DNA from: a virus
DNA: 38,917 nucleotides
Direction: 5' to 3' (one strand)
IMG/VR virus record: IMGVR_UViG_3300009551_000032
Coordinates: 1 to 38,917 of that record
This document shows, piece by piece, positions 7,863 to 17,032 of the stretch (position 1 is its first letter; the number at the start of each line of letters is the position of its first letter). The translations under genes and the position numbers were made by a program. The notes beneath the pieces are model-generated. The model did no database searches. It saw only the letters and a program-made list of their open reading frames with translations, and was not told the origin of the DNA.

Positions 7863-8927
7863 ATGACAGCGGTAGCACCAGGAAATAGCACAGTTGCATA
7901 TATTAGAGCTAAAGTTAGGAAGTTAACGACCTCATCTAGCGAATCTCAATTACCTACTGCTGTCATAGACGAATATATTAACAACTTTTATTTAAATGAC
8001 TTCCCATATGGAATTAAAATAGATCAAATGAGAAGTGTTTATGAATTTTATACGCAACCCTATATTGATCGGTACCCTTTGGATGTCAACTACAATCAAG
8101 GGGTACGCTCGCCCGTTTATGTAGACGGCATTCAGGGGTCTTTACTCAAAGATAGGCAACAGTTTTTTAGCGTGTGGCCTAAATTCCCTACCAAATTGCA
8201 ACCGGCTGCAGGGGATGGAATTACTACTATTTTCAATTTTATAGTACAAGGACCATTTCTTTCAAATGAAGTCACACTGGGAACAGTTTCTACAACAGGC
8301 GCGCCGATCAGTATTTCGGATGATGGATTTGGCAATTTATATTATAGAGTGCCAAATGCCAGAACATCTACACCTGCTGCTAATCAAAATCCTGGTATTC
8401 CTGGGATGTTAAACCAAAATAACAACAATCCAGGCCTTATAGGATCTATTCTAATTGGAAGTGTTAACTATGTAACAGGCCAGTTTTTCTTTGATACTTC
8501 TCTCTGCGGTTTGATTCCTGCTGCAGGAGAGTATTTTAGACTAAGAGTTGCTCAATATCAGACTGGTTTACCTTACTCAATGTTGTTTTGGAATAATGAG
8601 TTTACAATCCGCCCAGTTCCTAAACACATCCATAAGATTACAGTTGAAACATACTTAACTCCCGTCCAGTTCATGGAATCTACAGATAATCCTATATTGA
8701 ACCAATGGGCTAAATACATTGCTTATGGAGCTTCTGTAGACATTTTGTTTGATCGACAAGACACAGACGGAGTTGCAAGTCTCACTCCTATGCTGGATAA
8801 GCAAGAAGCTCTCGTTCTTGAAAGACAAGGTGTTGAAGAGATATTCCAACCTAATCAGACGATATTCAATAGTACGACAGGTTACGGATGGAATAACGGA
8901 AATGGATTTGCAGGGGGACCCTGGTAA
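7863..8927 (+). CDS. Head-tail connector (adaptor)-like protein
   Basis: 354 residues. An N-terminal helical part contains a motif (VYEFYTQPYIDRYPLD) seen in podovirus connector proteins, followed by a beta-rich insert and a C-terminal helical region with LTPVQF and LNQWAKYIAYGAS. It lies immediately before the nozzle gene, where podoviruses encode the ring joining portal and tail (P22 gp4 or T7 gp11 position). Its TAA overlaps the next ATG. The role rests mainly on context. Confidence 0.6.
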   Translation: MTAVAPGNSTVAYIRAKVRKLTTSSSESQLPTAVIDEYINNFYLNDFPYGIKIDQMRSVYEFYTQPYIDRYPLDVNYNQGVRSPVYVDGIQGSLLKDRQQFFSVWPKFPTKLQPAAGDGITTIFNFIVQGPFLSNEVTLGTVSTTGAPISISDDGFGNLYYRVPNARTSTPAANQNPGIPGMLNQNNNNPGLIGSILIGSVNYVTGQFFFDTSLCGLIPAAGEYFRLRVAQYQTGLPYSMLFWNNEFTIRPVPKHIHKITVETYLTPVQFMESTDNPILNQWAKYIAYGASVDILFDRQDTDGVASLTPMLDKQEALVLERQGVEEIFQPNQTIFNSTTGYGWNNGNGFAGGPW

Positions 8928-11464
8928 TGCCTGGATACAAGCCTACTTACATTAGCAAATATGAGACAGGTTTGGTGCAAAATCGAGTTAACTTCATTCT
9001 TCCAGAAGATGCATTTCCCGTATTAGAAAACGCCTATGTATTTCGCGAAACTATTCGAAGGAAGCAAGGCTTTCAAATACTTGGCAGATTACGGAGAACG
9101 TTTGATGACGAAAGCTTAGGAAACAGTGGTGCCTCACCTTGGAATTTTAACATTTATTCTACTTTGGCAAGCCCAATTACACCTGAACCACAAGCGCAAA
9201 TAGAGCCTGGAAGCATTCAAATCACAATTAATCCAGCTCCCATAACAGGTTCAATTGTTGCGGGATCTCCGGACACTCCCCCTCGAGGCTACACAAATGC
9301 TTCTGATTGCCAAGTATGGACAACTTCAACCGCAGGTTTAACAACTGGAGATAGTATTAGCATTTCAGGAGTTGTTGTTGTTCCTGGAAGCGGAGATGAT
9401 ACTATTAATGGTGGCCCTTGGAAAATCGAAGTTTTGGGCGATGGGGTTAGTTTTAAGCTTGGGGTTGATTCTCATGATTGGGGTATTTGGCAATCGGGTG
9501 GTACTTGGACTTTTCAAGCAGGTGGTACTCAATTACAAGATCAAGGAAATGGAATTTTAACAAGTGCTTCTCCAGGGGTTAGTGGAACAATAAACTACTT
9601 TACGGGGCAAGTCAATATTATCGGAGCACCTGCAGGCGGTCCTGCAATCATAGACTTTAACTATTTTCCTACTTTACCAGTAATGGGACTTAGAAAACGT
9701 GAACTAAATAATATTAACAATGAAGATACAATAGCATTTGATACTAAATATGCGTATGAATACATCAGTGGTTCAGGATGGCAAGAGTTTATCCCAGGTA
9801 CGACATGGTCGGGAGACGATGCAGATTTCTTTTGGTCAACCAACTATTGGGTCAACTCATCAAACGCAAAGCTTTTCTGGGTTACTAACTTCTCAGGAAC
9901 GGCGGGTGATCCAATACGTTATACAGATGGGACTACATGGACTGATTTTACTCCACAAATTACTGATCCTACAGGCACAAATGAGCAGCTTTATCAGAGT
10001 CTCTGTATTCTTCCGTTTAGAAGCCGTCTGGTCGTGTTTAACACTTTAGAAGGAACTTCACTTGCTAACTCTGTAGCTTATCGCCAAAGAATCAGATGGG
10101 CTGCTATTGGTAATCCTTTATTAACTGATGCATGGAGAGATGATATCAGAGGTAAAGGCGGATTTTTAGACATTCCTACTTCGGAGAACATAGTCAGTGT
10201 TGGATACGTACGAGATAATCTTGTCATTTATTGTGAAAGTTCTACTTGGCAGCTTAGGTATACTGGGCGTTCGATTGCTCCTTTTCAGATCGAAAAAGTA
10301 AACACTGAATTAGGCGCAGAAAGCACCTTCTCTCTTGTTCAATTTGATACATCGATAGTTGGCATAGGTGACAAAGGAATCGTTGAGTGTGATAGCTTTA
10401 AAAGCAATCGTATTGACATCAAGATCACAGACTTAGTATTTCAGTTTAATAATTTAGAAGAAGGCCCGCAAAGAGTTCATGGAATCAGAGATTTTTACAA
10501 TCGTTTGGCTTATTGGATATATCCATTAGGAGTAAATAATAGTAAATTTCCTGATAGGCGTTTGGTCTACAACTATGAAAATGATTCATGGGCAATATTT
10601 ACAGACTCTCTTACTTGTCTCGGAGAGTATCAACCTCAAAGTGGTTTAACATGGGAAGAGACCGATGACACTTGGGAAGAAGCCAATTACCCTTGGATTG
10701 AAAGCCCAGCTCTATTTCCTGATGTAGTAGGTGGTAACCAGCAAGGTTATGTTCTCATACTCAATAAGCAGGTAAATAACGACGCTTCTTTGACTATTCA
10801 AGGAATCATTGGTCAGTCACCACAGCCAACTCAAATTCGAAGCGTTAACCACAACATGCAGACAGGACAGGTCATCAAGATAGTCGATATTATTCCTGGC
10901 ACCCCTTTTGAATCGTTAAATGATCAAATCTTTGGTGTTGTCTACGTAGATAACGATACTTTCAATTTGTATGTTTATGATCCCGCTACTGATTCTTTTG
11001 ATATTACACCTAGGATAGATTCCCCAGCAGTTTACGTGGGTGGTGGAGAAATACAACTTCGAGATAATTTCATTATTCAAAGTAAAAAGTTTAACTATCT
11101 AGACCAAGGTCAAACTATTCAATTTGGATTTGTAGATGTTCATTTGGATACCACAGAAGAAGGTGAAATCTCTTTGAATGTTTATTCAGATTATGCAGAT
11201 GAACAGCCGGTTAACAAGATTGCTCAAAATACTCAGAATGATCCTTTTTTTAACACAGTCATCCCAACAACAAATAGGGAAGGACTTAAAAGTTCGAAAA
11301 CGTGGCAACGTGTATATGCGCAGGCTAGAGGAGCATTCGTTACGCTTGAATACAGTTTAAGTAATTACCAGATGACGACTAATGCGCAATCGTCTGATGT
11401 CCAACTAGACTCACAAATATTATGGATGCGCCCAGCCGGAACACAAATCCCTCAAGGGTATTAG
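8927..11464 (+). CDS. Tail nozzle/hub protein (P22 gp10-like stabilisation protein)
   Basis: 845 residues, overlapping the connector stop by one base. The N-terminal signature GLVQNRVNFILPEDAFPVL, then a region with RRKQGF and LGRL, is typical of the tail hub family. The central block IRWAAIGNP, WRDD, GGFLDI, ESSTWQLRY, FQIEKVN, then GIGDKGIVE is the beta-propeller-like core of podovirus nozzles. Two barrel modules like those of the head proteins are inserted, near residues 120-200 and 620-690. The protein would form the tube below the connector that plugs and guides DNA. Confidence 0.8.
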   Translation: MPGYKPTYISKYETGLVQNRVNFILPEDAFPVLENAYVFRETIRRKQGFQILGRLRRTFDDESLGNSGASPWNFNIYSTLASPITPEPQAQIEPGSIQITINPAPITGSIVAGSPDTPPRGYTNASDCQVWTTSTAGLTTGDSISISGVVVVPGSGDDTINGGPWKIEVLGDGVSFKLGVDSHDWGIWQSGGTWTFQAGGTQLQDQGNGILTSASPGVSGTINYFTGQVNIIGAPAGGPAIIDFNYFPTLPVMGLRKRELNNINNEDTIAFDTKYAYEYISGSGWQEFIPGTTWSGDDADFFWSTNYWVNSSNAKLFWVTNFSGTAGDPIRYTDGTTWTDFTPQITDPTGTNEQLYQSLCILPFRSRLVVFNTLEGTSLANSVAYRQRIRWAAIGNPLLTDAWRDDIRGKGGFLDIPTSENIVSVGYVRDNLVIYCESSTWQLRYTGRSIAPFQIEKVNTELGAESTFSLVQFDTSIVGIGDKGIVECDSFKSNRIDIKITDLVFQFNNLEEGPQRVHGIRDFYNRLAYWIYPLGVNNSKFPDRRLVYNYENDSWAIFTDSLTCLGEYQPQSGLTWEETDDTWEEANYPWIESPALFPDVVGGNQQGYVLILNKQVNNDASLTIQGIIGQSPQPTQIRSVNHNMQTGQVIKIVDIIPGTPFESLNDQIFGVVYVDNDTFNLYVYDPATDSFDITPRIDSPAVYVGGGEIQLRDNFIIQSKKFNYLDQGQTIQFGFVDVHLDTTEEGEISLNVYSDYADEQPVNKIAQNTQNDPFFNTVIPTTNREGLKSSKTWQRVYAQARGAFVTLEYSLSNYQMTTNAQSSDVQLDSQILWMRPAGTQIPQGY

Positions 11465-11473
11465 GAGATAATT

Positions 11474-12070
11474 ATGCCTTTTTTAAATAATATCCCTCAG
11501 CCTGGGGACAAGCTAAAGAACTCACAAGGCCAATTGCTTGGAAATAATCAGCAATTAGACGCTAGTTTTTTGGTGGATCACTATACTTTTTCCAACTTAA
11601 CCGCAGATAATGGCAAGCATAGGCAAGTAACGACACCCGATCAAGGCACACCACCTTCTACTATTGCTAATAATCCTAAATTATTTGGTTATAAGAAAGC
11701 GGGAACAAGCATCGATACACTTCAATTTTCGGAGTACTACGATACGGGTTTGGCTTTAACATCTGTTCCTTCTCCTGTCACGTTTTTGCAGTCTCCTTCT
11801 ACACCCGTGCAGGTTAGCAATGCTTTGAATCCAACAGTACTTGATTTCACTGGAATTACTTATGCCATTGCGTCTTTATGGGCAATAGATACAGTCGATC
11901 AATTATTAAGCCATGTTGACATTCTTTGGAACGGTTCAGCTTTCACCTTTCAAAACAATGGAAACTCCATTAGAGCGACAAACATGGGAAATATTTTAAA
12001 ATTAGCAACTTTGAATGCTGTGGTCAGAAATAATGTTTACTGGACGTTAGAATTTAAGAGGCTCGTATGA
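11474..12070 (+). CDS. Tail protein, 198 aa (fibre or needle related)
   Basis: ATG with AGGAGA. The N-terminal segment IPQPGDKLKNSQGQLLGNN, followed by FLVDHYTFSNL and then GKHRQVT, is a common opening of phage tail fibre-like proteins that binds the tail body. The rest is beta-rich. Its end overlaps the next gene (ATGA). It may anchor receptor-binding parts to the nozzle. The precise role is unknown. Confidence 0.65.
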   Translation: MPFLNNIPQPGDKLKNSQGQLLGNNQQLDASFLVDHYTFSNLTADNGKHRQVTTPDQGTPPSTIANNPKLFGYKKAGTSIDTLQFSEYYDTGLALTSVPSPVTFLQSPSTPVQVSNALNPTVLDFTGITYAIASLWAIDTVDQLLSHVDILWNGSAFTFQNNGNSIRATNMGNILKLATLNAVVRNNVYWTLEFKRLV

Positions 12071-12528
12071 GTTTTCCTACAGATCAAATCTTTGAAGCTT
12101 ACTTGCCAGTTTATGATTCTGTGCCTGAAAAGTGGGAAGATGCACGTGTTTTCTTCACTGAACAGCTAAAAAGGATATCCAATACAGTCAATTTGCGTGA
12201 AATTGGATGGCTTTTAGATGAAGAATTACTAAGTGGAAAGGCATTTATACCTGGAACCACGAATAATCAGGAATATAGATCAGTATTTCGTAAAGTAGTA
12301 GACATGGGAACAATCGTTGTAGGGGCAAATACCGTACCACACGGTATTAACTTTGATGCCAATTTTACTTTAATTGATTTATGGGTCTCGGGTACAGATT
12401 CAGTTGCTTTTAGTGCGGGGACATACGTAGCCCCAGATGTTGAAATGGATGCAACAAATATTGTTTTTACATCACCAACGGCTTATGATAGAGCTTTTGC
12501 GGTATGTGAATATATTCAAGAATTGTGA
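12067..12528 (+). CDS. Tail protein, 153 aa
   Basis: ATG overlaps the preceding stop. The N-terminal half is helical (PVYDSVPEKWEDARVFFTEQ) and reads like a segment binding the tail body; the C-terminal half is a beta domain with VPHGINFDANFTLIDLWVSG. Proteins of this layout occur next to fibre-like proteins in many phages. Probably a fibre partner or connector; no exact family is claimed. Confidence 0.65.
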   Translation: MSFPTDQIFEAYLPVYDSVPEKWEDARVFFTEQLKRISNTVNLREIGWLLDEELLSGKAFIPGTTNNQEYRSVFRKVVDMGTIVVGANTVPHGINFDANFTLIDLWVSGTDSVAFSAGTYVAPDVEMDATNIVFTSPTAYDRAFAVCEYIQEL

Positions 12529-12534
12529 GGTAGT

Positions 12535-13122
12535 ATGGGTTTTTTTTCAGGATCGAAGGCCGGATATAAGCAAAGGTCTTTATTAGGCCCAGAACAACAG
12601 GGAAACTATCAGAATTTACAAGATTCTGCTCAAGGGGCTTTTGGAAAGGTCGGTAACTATTACGGGAATCTTCTTAGTGACGATTCTGCAGATTATAATG
12701 CTTTTGCTGCTCCTCAAATGCGTCAGTTTAATGAGCAAATTATTCCCGACTTGGCAGAGCAATTTGCAGGTATGGGATCTGGAGCTTTATCATCCAGTGG
12801 GTTTAGAAATGCTGCAATTAATGCCGGTACAGATTTAAGCGAAAGACTAGGAGCTATCAGGGCTCAATTAAGACAACAAGGTGCACAAGGATTAATGGGT
12901 CTTGGCAATCAAGCATTGGGTCAGTTCAATGAAAACATATATGAACAACCTCAAGGTGGCTTCTTACAAAATGCCTTAGGTGGAATTACTTCAGGAGCAA
13001 TAGGTGCTTTTGGTGGCCCATTAGCAGGAATGGCGAGTAATTGGATTAGTGGAAAAGGAAATTCGGATCCTTATGGTGCAAATAGCTATGATCGTGAGTT
13101 TAGACAGAAAGGAGTGTTTTAA
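12535..13122 (+). CDS. Putative DNA-ejection (internal virion) protein 1, 195 aa
   Basis: ATG with GAGGTAG. The product is rich in Gly, Ala and Gln, with amphipathic helices and a glycine-rich stretch near residues 140-175 (LGGITSGAIGAFGGPLAGM) suited to membrane insertion. Position after the nozzle and composition match the P22 gp7/gp16/gp20 type of ejection protein, which leaves the virion to form a conduit through the cell envelope. No enzymatic motif seen. The TAA overlaps the next ATG. Confidence 0.55.
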   Translation: MGFFSGSKAGYKQRSLLGPEQQGNYQNLQDSAQGAFGKVGNYYGNLLSDDSADYNAFAAPQMRQFNEQIIPDLAEQFAGMGSGALSSSGFRNAAINAGTDLSERLGAIRAQLRQQGAQGLMGLGNQALGQFNENIYEQPQGGFLQNALGGITSGAIGAFGGPLAGMASNWISGKGNSDPYGANSYDREFRQKGVF

Positions 13123-14495
13123 TGGTTCAAGTTATCAATAAAGATGACAGATCATCAATGCTTGGACGCGCAGTCGGTGGCGCATTATCTGATACAATAC
13201 CTAAAGAAGTTGAAAGATATAGACTTTCTAAAGGTTTAAATGATTTGGCTAACAATCAAGATAGTCTGTCTCCTTTCCAACAATATGCTAAATTAGCAGC
13301 AATTCCTGGAGTAACACCTTCTATTATAGAGGGGGCTTCTCAGCTTTTAAAGAATCAAGCAACAAGAAACGCTTATCAAAACGCTGCAGGGGGCGCTGGA
13401 GTTGCAGGATCTGCTGGTGCAGGGCCTTCGCAAGAGGTACAAAACCAATCTAAAGCAGCAAATCTCGGAACACAGGTAGCTAATAATATTGGTGAAAATG
13501 TAAGAAATCCTGGCTCTATACAAGATAATATTTCTGCTTCTGGAGATGGACAAGTTGTTACAAATAACCCAACTCGTCCTACTGCAGAACCAAGACGTCG
13601 ATGGAATCAAGCGCAATACGAGGCAGAAAGATTAGGAGTTGCAAATCAATTTCCTTATGCGACCCCTCAAGAAATCGAACGTATGACAGCAGAAAAAGAA
13701 GAACGTTATCTTGCTGGCCCTGACGCTGAACAGAAGATAGATGCGTATCAGAAACAAGTACGCGAAGATATTCAAAAAGAGCTCGATCGTCAATTACAAA
13801 AGAAATTGCAAAAGACGCCTGAAGGAACTTTTTCAGATGCCAGTGGAGAGCTGCAGGAAGAAGTAAAAAGGCTCGTAGAAAGGGATGTAAAAAAAGACCC
13901 GAATTTGACAATCAATGATGCGGTAAATCAGAGAACAAATCAGATTCTTGATTTTGCTAAGAGCAAGAGCAATTTGAATAAGCTGGCAAATCGTTCCATT
14001 CTAAGCAAATTGACTCCAGGAAAAGGAGCAGAAGTCTACGACGACTTAAAGCAGATTCAAAATTCCTATGATAAACTAAACCGAAACGAAGAAATGTTTC
14101 TAGAGATTCAAAGACCTGAGGGCCTCAATCTTTCGCGGCGAGGAGCTGCTTCGGTGGCTTATCCTATTAAAAAAGTGGAAGGCCTTAGCGATTACGTCAA
14201 AAAAAGCAAGAACTCTAATATGGGTAACAGGGAGGTGGAAGCCATCAAGCATGCGATTAATATTGAGCCTTTTCTTTCCAATGCAAAAGCCAACCCGTTA
14301 GCAATAGCCAAAGCCTTTAAAGATAAAGATCCCAACTTTGACGATAGAGCCTTCATTCGACAGATTAGAGAAGATTTAGACGCAAAGCAATTATTGCTCC
14401 ACCCCGAGCAAGAACGGCAGCTGGAGGATACAGCATTAGATGTATTTCCTAATTGGGGAGACATATTTACGCTTCCACTAATCAGAGGTTTATAA
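13122..14495 (+). CDS. Putative DNA-ejection (internal virion) protein 2, 457 aa
   Basis: ATG overlaps the previous stop. The N-terminus has an Ala/Gly-rich segment (AGGAGVAGSAGAGPSQ, about 85-105); the remainder is long, highly charged helix with Lys, Glu, Gln and Asp (about 150-320). Order, size and composition fit an internal ejection protein. I looked for lysozyme or transglycosylase motifs, which some ejection proteins carry, and found none. The next gene begins directly after its stop. Confidence 0.55.
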   Translation: MVQVINKDDRSSMLGRAVGGALSDTIPKEVERYRLSKGLNDLANNQDSLSPFQQYAKLAAIPGVTPSIIEGASQLLKNQATRNAYQNAAGGAGVAGSAGAGPSQEVQNQSKAANLGTQVANNIGENVRNPGSIQDNISASGDGQVVTNNPTRPTAEPRRRWNQAQYEAERLGVANQFPYATPQEIERMTAEKEERYLAGPDAEQKIDAYQKQVREDIQKELDRQLQKKLQKTPEGTFSDASGELQEEVKRLVERDVKKDPNLTINDAVNQRTNQILDFAKSKSNLNKLANRSILSKLTPGKGAEVYDDLKQIQNSYDKLNRNEEMFLEIQRPEGLNLSRRGAASVAYPIKKVEGLSDYVKKSKNSNMGNREVEAIKHAINIEPFLSNAKANPLAIAKAFKDKDPNFDDRAFIRQIREDLDAKQLLLHPEQERQLEDTALDVFPNWGDIFTLPLIRGL

Positions 14496-15191
14496 ATGGA
14501 TACAAGACGTTTAGATGAAATTTATGCTGATGAAAAAGCTGAATCCGCAAGAAGATCTGATTCAAGGGTAAAAAGTGGAGTAGGAACGGCAGCAGCTTTA
14601 GGGGGAGCCGCTTTCGGAACAGGAATAGCTTCTAGAGTGTTGCCTTTTTTAAGTTCTTATATTCCTGCTGATCTTGCCATGAAAGGGATTAATAAAGTTG
14701 CTCCTCAACTTGGAAAGTATTTAAAAAAAGGGATGGAACAAGGTTTAAATCTTCAAGATGGATTAGACTTTATTAAAAGCAATTTAGGTGAAAGCGAGGC
14801 AACAACCGAACCGCAAAATGACGTGCAAGAATCCATTCGTGAGAAGGTTTGGAATGCCTTTCAGTCAGGAAAAACACAACATAGTGATCCAACAATATCA
14901 GGTTTTTTAAAAATTGCTAACAAACTAAAAAACTATAGAGGTTTGAACAACAAAGATCAATTTATCAACCTTTGGAATGAGTTTGAGTTGTTAAGACATG
15001 AAGGTAAGTCTTTGCCAGAAATGATGCGATCTTTAGTTGAAGCACACAGTGCTAGCTTGAGAGAAACAAAACAACAACCTAAAAGACAACAACAGGGTGA
15101 ACCTGAATCTTCTCCTCAAATGAACAACTTAATGCAGGCTTTACAGGCAGCAGCTCAATCTAGACAAAAACGTCAACAACCCCCAATGTAA
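14496..15191 (+). CDS. Putative DNA-ejection (internal virion) protein 3, 231 aa
   Basis: ATG follows the preceding stop directly. Residues about 30-60 form a small-residue hydrophobic helix (GVGTAAALGGAAFGTGIAS) likely to insert into membrane; the C-terminal third is Gln-rich and basic. Third member of a likely ejection set. The stop codon lies within a 19-bp palindrome (15186-15204) that also covers the next start codon. Confidence 0.55.
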   Translation: MDTRRLDEIYADEKAESARRSDSRVKSGVGTAAALGGAAFGTGIASRVLPFLSSYIPADLAMKGINKVAPQLGKYLKKGMEQGLNLQDGLDFIKSNLGESEATTEPQNDVQESIREKVWNAFQSGKTQHSDPTISGFLKIANKLKNYRGLNNKDQFINLWNEFELLRHEGKSLPEMMRSLVEAHSASLRETKQQPKRQQQGEPESSPQMNNLMQALQAAAQSRQKRQQPPM

Positions 15192-15204
15192 AGCGGCTGT
15201 ACAT
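15186..15204. repeat. 19-bp palindrome, copy A
   Basis: ATGTAAAGCGGCTGTACAT is a palindrome with one mismatched pair around a central G. It is identical to 23970-23988 and differs only at one central base from 26335-26353 read on the other strand. It spans the stop of the upstream gene and the start of the KTSC gene. The arms are too AT-rich for a terminator, so a protein-binding or recombination site is more likely. Confidence 0.85.
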
Positions 15205-15880
15205 GAACCCCGAAATTGAAGAGTTAGAGGATATTTTAGATGCCATCCTTGCAGGAGTGCAGGAAATTTTGGCTTCGGGTGAAACTTTATCTGCTGAATT
15301 TCAGCAACAAATTGCCGATGAGATTAATTACCTCACTCAACAAATTGATACGCTTTATGCTAATGAGGCGGCAGAACCTGCACAAGAGACTTCAGGGCAA
15401 GTCCCCTCAATTAACGCGCCGGTTCCGCCTGGGGCTCAATTATTATGGGTATTATCGGGCTCTAATCCTGAAGCTTTTATTAGTTATATGGCTCAGATCC
15501 CTGATCCTGATCTAAATAGTTTATTACGTCAACCTGATAGATTAACTGATATAATTAATCAATTACAAGCTCAGATTCCAAAAGATCCAAGACAAATGGA
15601 AGGTGGAATTAGACATGCAGATTTAAATAGTTCTAATATCTGGGGTGCTAGACAATTAAGCAACGGAAAAACTCAAGTAAGATTTCAAGGCGGTTCGGTC
15701 TACGAGTATGATGGAATTCCACCTCAAATCTTTAAAGCATTCATGATGGGTGCAGTTCCGGCCAAAACGAAAGGACAAAACCAATATGGTGCATGGTGGA
15801 AAGGTAAACAACCCTCATTAGGAGCCTCTTTCTATGAGCTGATCAAACAGGGCGGTTTCAACTATAGACGCTTGCGTTAA
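15203..15880 (+). CDS. KTSC-domain virion protein, 225 aa
   Basis: ATG lies inside palindrome copy A and there is no good SD, so initiation may depend on coupling to the gene upstream. The N-terminal half is acidic helix rich in Leu and Gln. From about residue 135 the sequence fits the KTSC domain (SSNIWGARQLSNGKTQVRF, then GGSVYEYDGIP, then a C-terminal FYELIKQGGFNYRRL). KTSC domains occur in lysyl-tRNA synthetase relatives and in many phage proteins, and their role is not well defined. It closes the ejection-protein block. Confidence 0.6.
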   Translation: MNPEIEELEDILDAILAGVQEILASGETLSAEFQQQIADEINYLTQQIDTLYANEAAEPAQETSGQVPSINAPVPPGAQLLWVLSGSNPEAFISYMAQIPDPDLNSLLRQPDRLTDIINQLQAQIPKDPRQMEGGIRHADLNSSNIWGARQLSNGKTQVRFQGGSVYEYDGIPPQIFKAFMMGAVPAKTKGQNQYGAWWKGKQPSLGASFYELIKQGGFNYRRLR

Positions 15881-15961
15881 ATACACTAAAAGATTAAATT
15901 AAATCCAGCGGAAACAGGGGATCGCAACCCTATCCAGGCCGTAATGTAAATCGACTCGCCA

Positions 15962-15992
15962 TCGTAAGACACAAACAAAATATGTTTTACGA
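15962..15992 (+). promoter_or_regulatory. Hairpin abutting the SD of the first fibre gene
   Basis: A nine-pair stem (15962-15970 with 15984-15992, one G-U) and a 13-base loop end at the GAGG ribosome site (15991-15994) of the gene starting at 16003. The remaining gap (15881-15961) shows no ORF. The stem could slow ribosome entry or protect the 5' end. Confidence 0.4.
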
Positions 15993-16002
15993 GGACGTTT
16001 TT

Positions 16003-16689
16003 ATGCCTTATCCTTACGGCTCCTTCCCAGCAGACGCAGCAGGCGTCGACCCAATAGCCCACCCACCAGTTCAGCCAGCTTTTAGAGCTCCTACTACACA
16101 AGATATTTATCCTCAAGGCACTAACTGGTTTGATAATTCTCAAAGCCCTCCAGTTCAATATACAACCGTTGGTGGGGGTGTGTGGAACACAAGGGGAACT
16201 TTAACCTCTTTAATAGTTAATGGCCCAACTACTTTTACTGGTACTTCAAATATTAATACAACTGGTGCGAGTATTACCAATATTGGTACAGGTGGTACTG
16301 GAGCTGTTAATATTGGGAATGCGACCGGAAATACTGCTATAACGGGTAATGAGACAGTAACAGGAGACATTACCACATCCGGCGGTAACGTTATTATCAA
16401 CGGTGCAGCTAAACAACTACGTGTTCATGGTGGTGCAGTAACAGACTTTATAGGTACAGCAACATTAACAGCTGGCACCGTAACTATTGCAAACACAAAC
16501 ATTGCAGCTACAGACCGTATATTTGTTCAAAGAACAGCAGCTAACGCTTCTACGACCCTAGGTGAAATACTTTATACGATATCTGCTGGAGCTAGCTTTA
16601 CAGTTACTTCAGTTATATTAGGAACTCCAGGATCGACTCAAACAGGTGATCTTAGCTCGTTTACTTATCACATAATTAGACAAGTTTAA
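16003..16689 (+). CDS. Tail fibre protein, 228 aa
   Basis: ATG 16003 was chosen because GAGG sits upstream; ATG 15982 lies in a hairpin loop. The Pro-rich N-terminus (GVDPIAHPPVQPAFRAPTTQ, with IYPQGTNWFDNS after it) probably attaches to the tail. Residues about 70-150 are a Thr/Gly/Asn-rich repeat region (TGTSNINTTGASITNIGTGG) of the stacked-beta type found in fibre shafts, and the end is a small beta domain. First of a run of receptor-recognition genes. Confidence 0.65.
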   Translation: MPYPYGSFPADAAGVDPIAHPPVQPAFRAPTTQDIYPQGTNWFDNSQSPPVQYTTVGGGVWNTRGTLTSLIVNGPTTFTGTSNINTTGASITNIGTGGTGAVNIGNATGNTAITGNETVTGDITTSGGNVIINGAAKQLRVHGGAVTDFIGTATLTAGTVTIANTNIAATDRIFVQRTAANASTTLGEILYTISAGASFTVTSVILGTPGSTQTGDLSSFTYHIIRQV

Positions 16690-16699
16690 GGGGGAATAC

Positions 16700-17023
16700 A
16701 TGGCTGACTACGCAAGCTTCGAAATCATTCGAACAGTAGCTTTTGGCGGTATTTCTGGAACGTATGCACCAGTTGGTGCAGCGTTCGCAAATCCTATCAA
16801 GCTTATCTGTTTCACCAACAATACTGATGGAGACATGTTCTTCTCAGATGATGGCGTGAACAATAAAATGTTTATTCCTAAGGGTTCTTTCAAATTATTT
16901 GACGTAACGACTAATCGATCACCTTTTGATGATAACTTTGTTCTAAGACAAAACCTTCAATTCTATGTTAAACAAAGTACAGCTCCTACAACTGGTGCGG
17001 TTTACATTGAATGTATTTATTAA
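16700..17023 (+). CDS. Small virion (tail-associated) protein, 107 aa
   Basis: ATG with GGGGGA. An all-beta, compact protein with no signal or TM. Its pattern (NPIKLICFTNNTDGDMFFSD, later IPKGSFKLFDV) resembles small beta-sandwich proteins found beside fibre genes; the genes at 18173 and 21607 have a similar layout but no clear identity. Probably a capping or linking subunit of the fibre apparatus. Confidence 0.6.
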   Translation: MADYASFEIIRTVAFGGISGTYAPVGAAFANPIKLICFTNNTDGDMFFSDDGVNNKMFIPKGSFKLFDVTTNRSPFDDNFVLRQNLQFYVKQSTAPTTGAVYIECIY

Positions 17024-17032
17024 AGGGTCAAC

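Noticed and set aside
13579-14464. Minus-strand frames opposite the putative ejection protein
   Set aside because: Leu/Ser/Phe-rich shadows of Lys/Glu/Gln-rich coding, without start signals.
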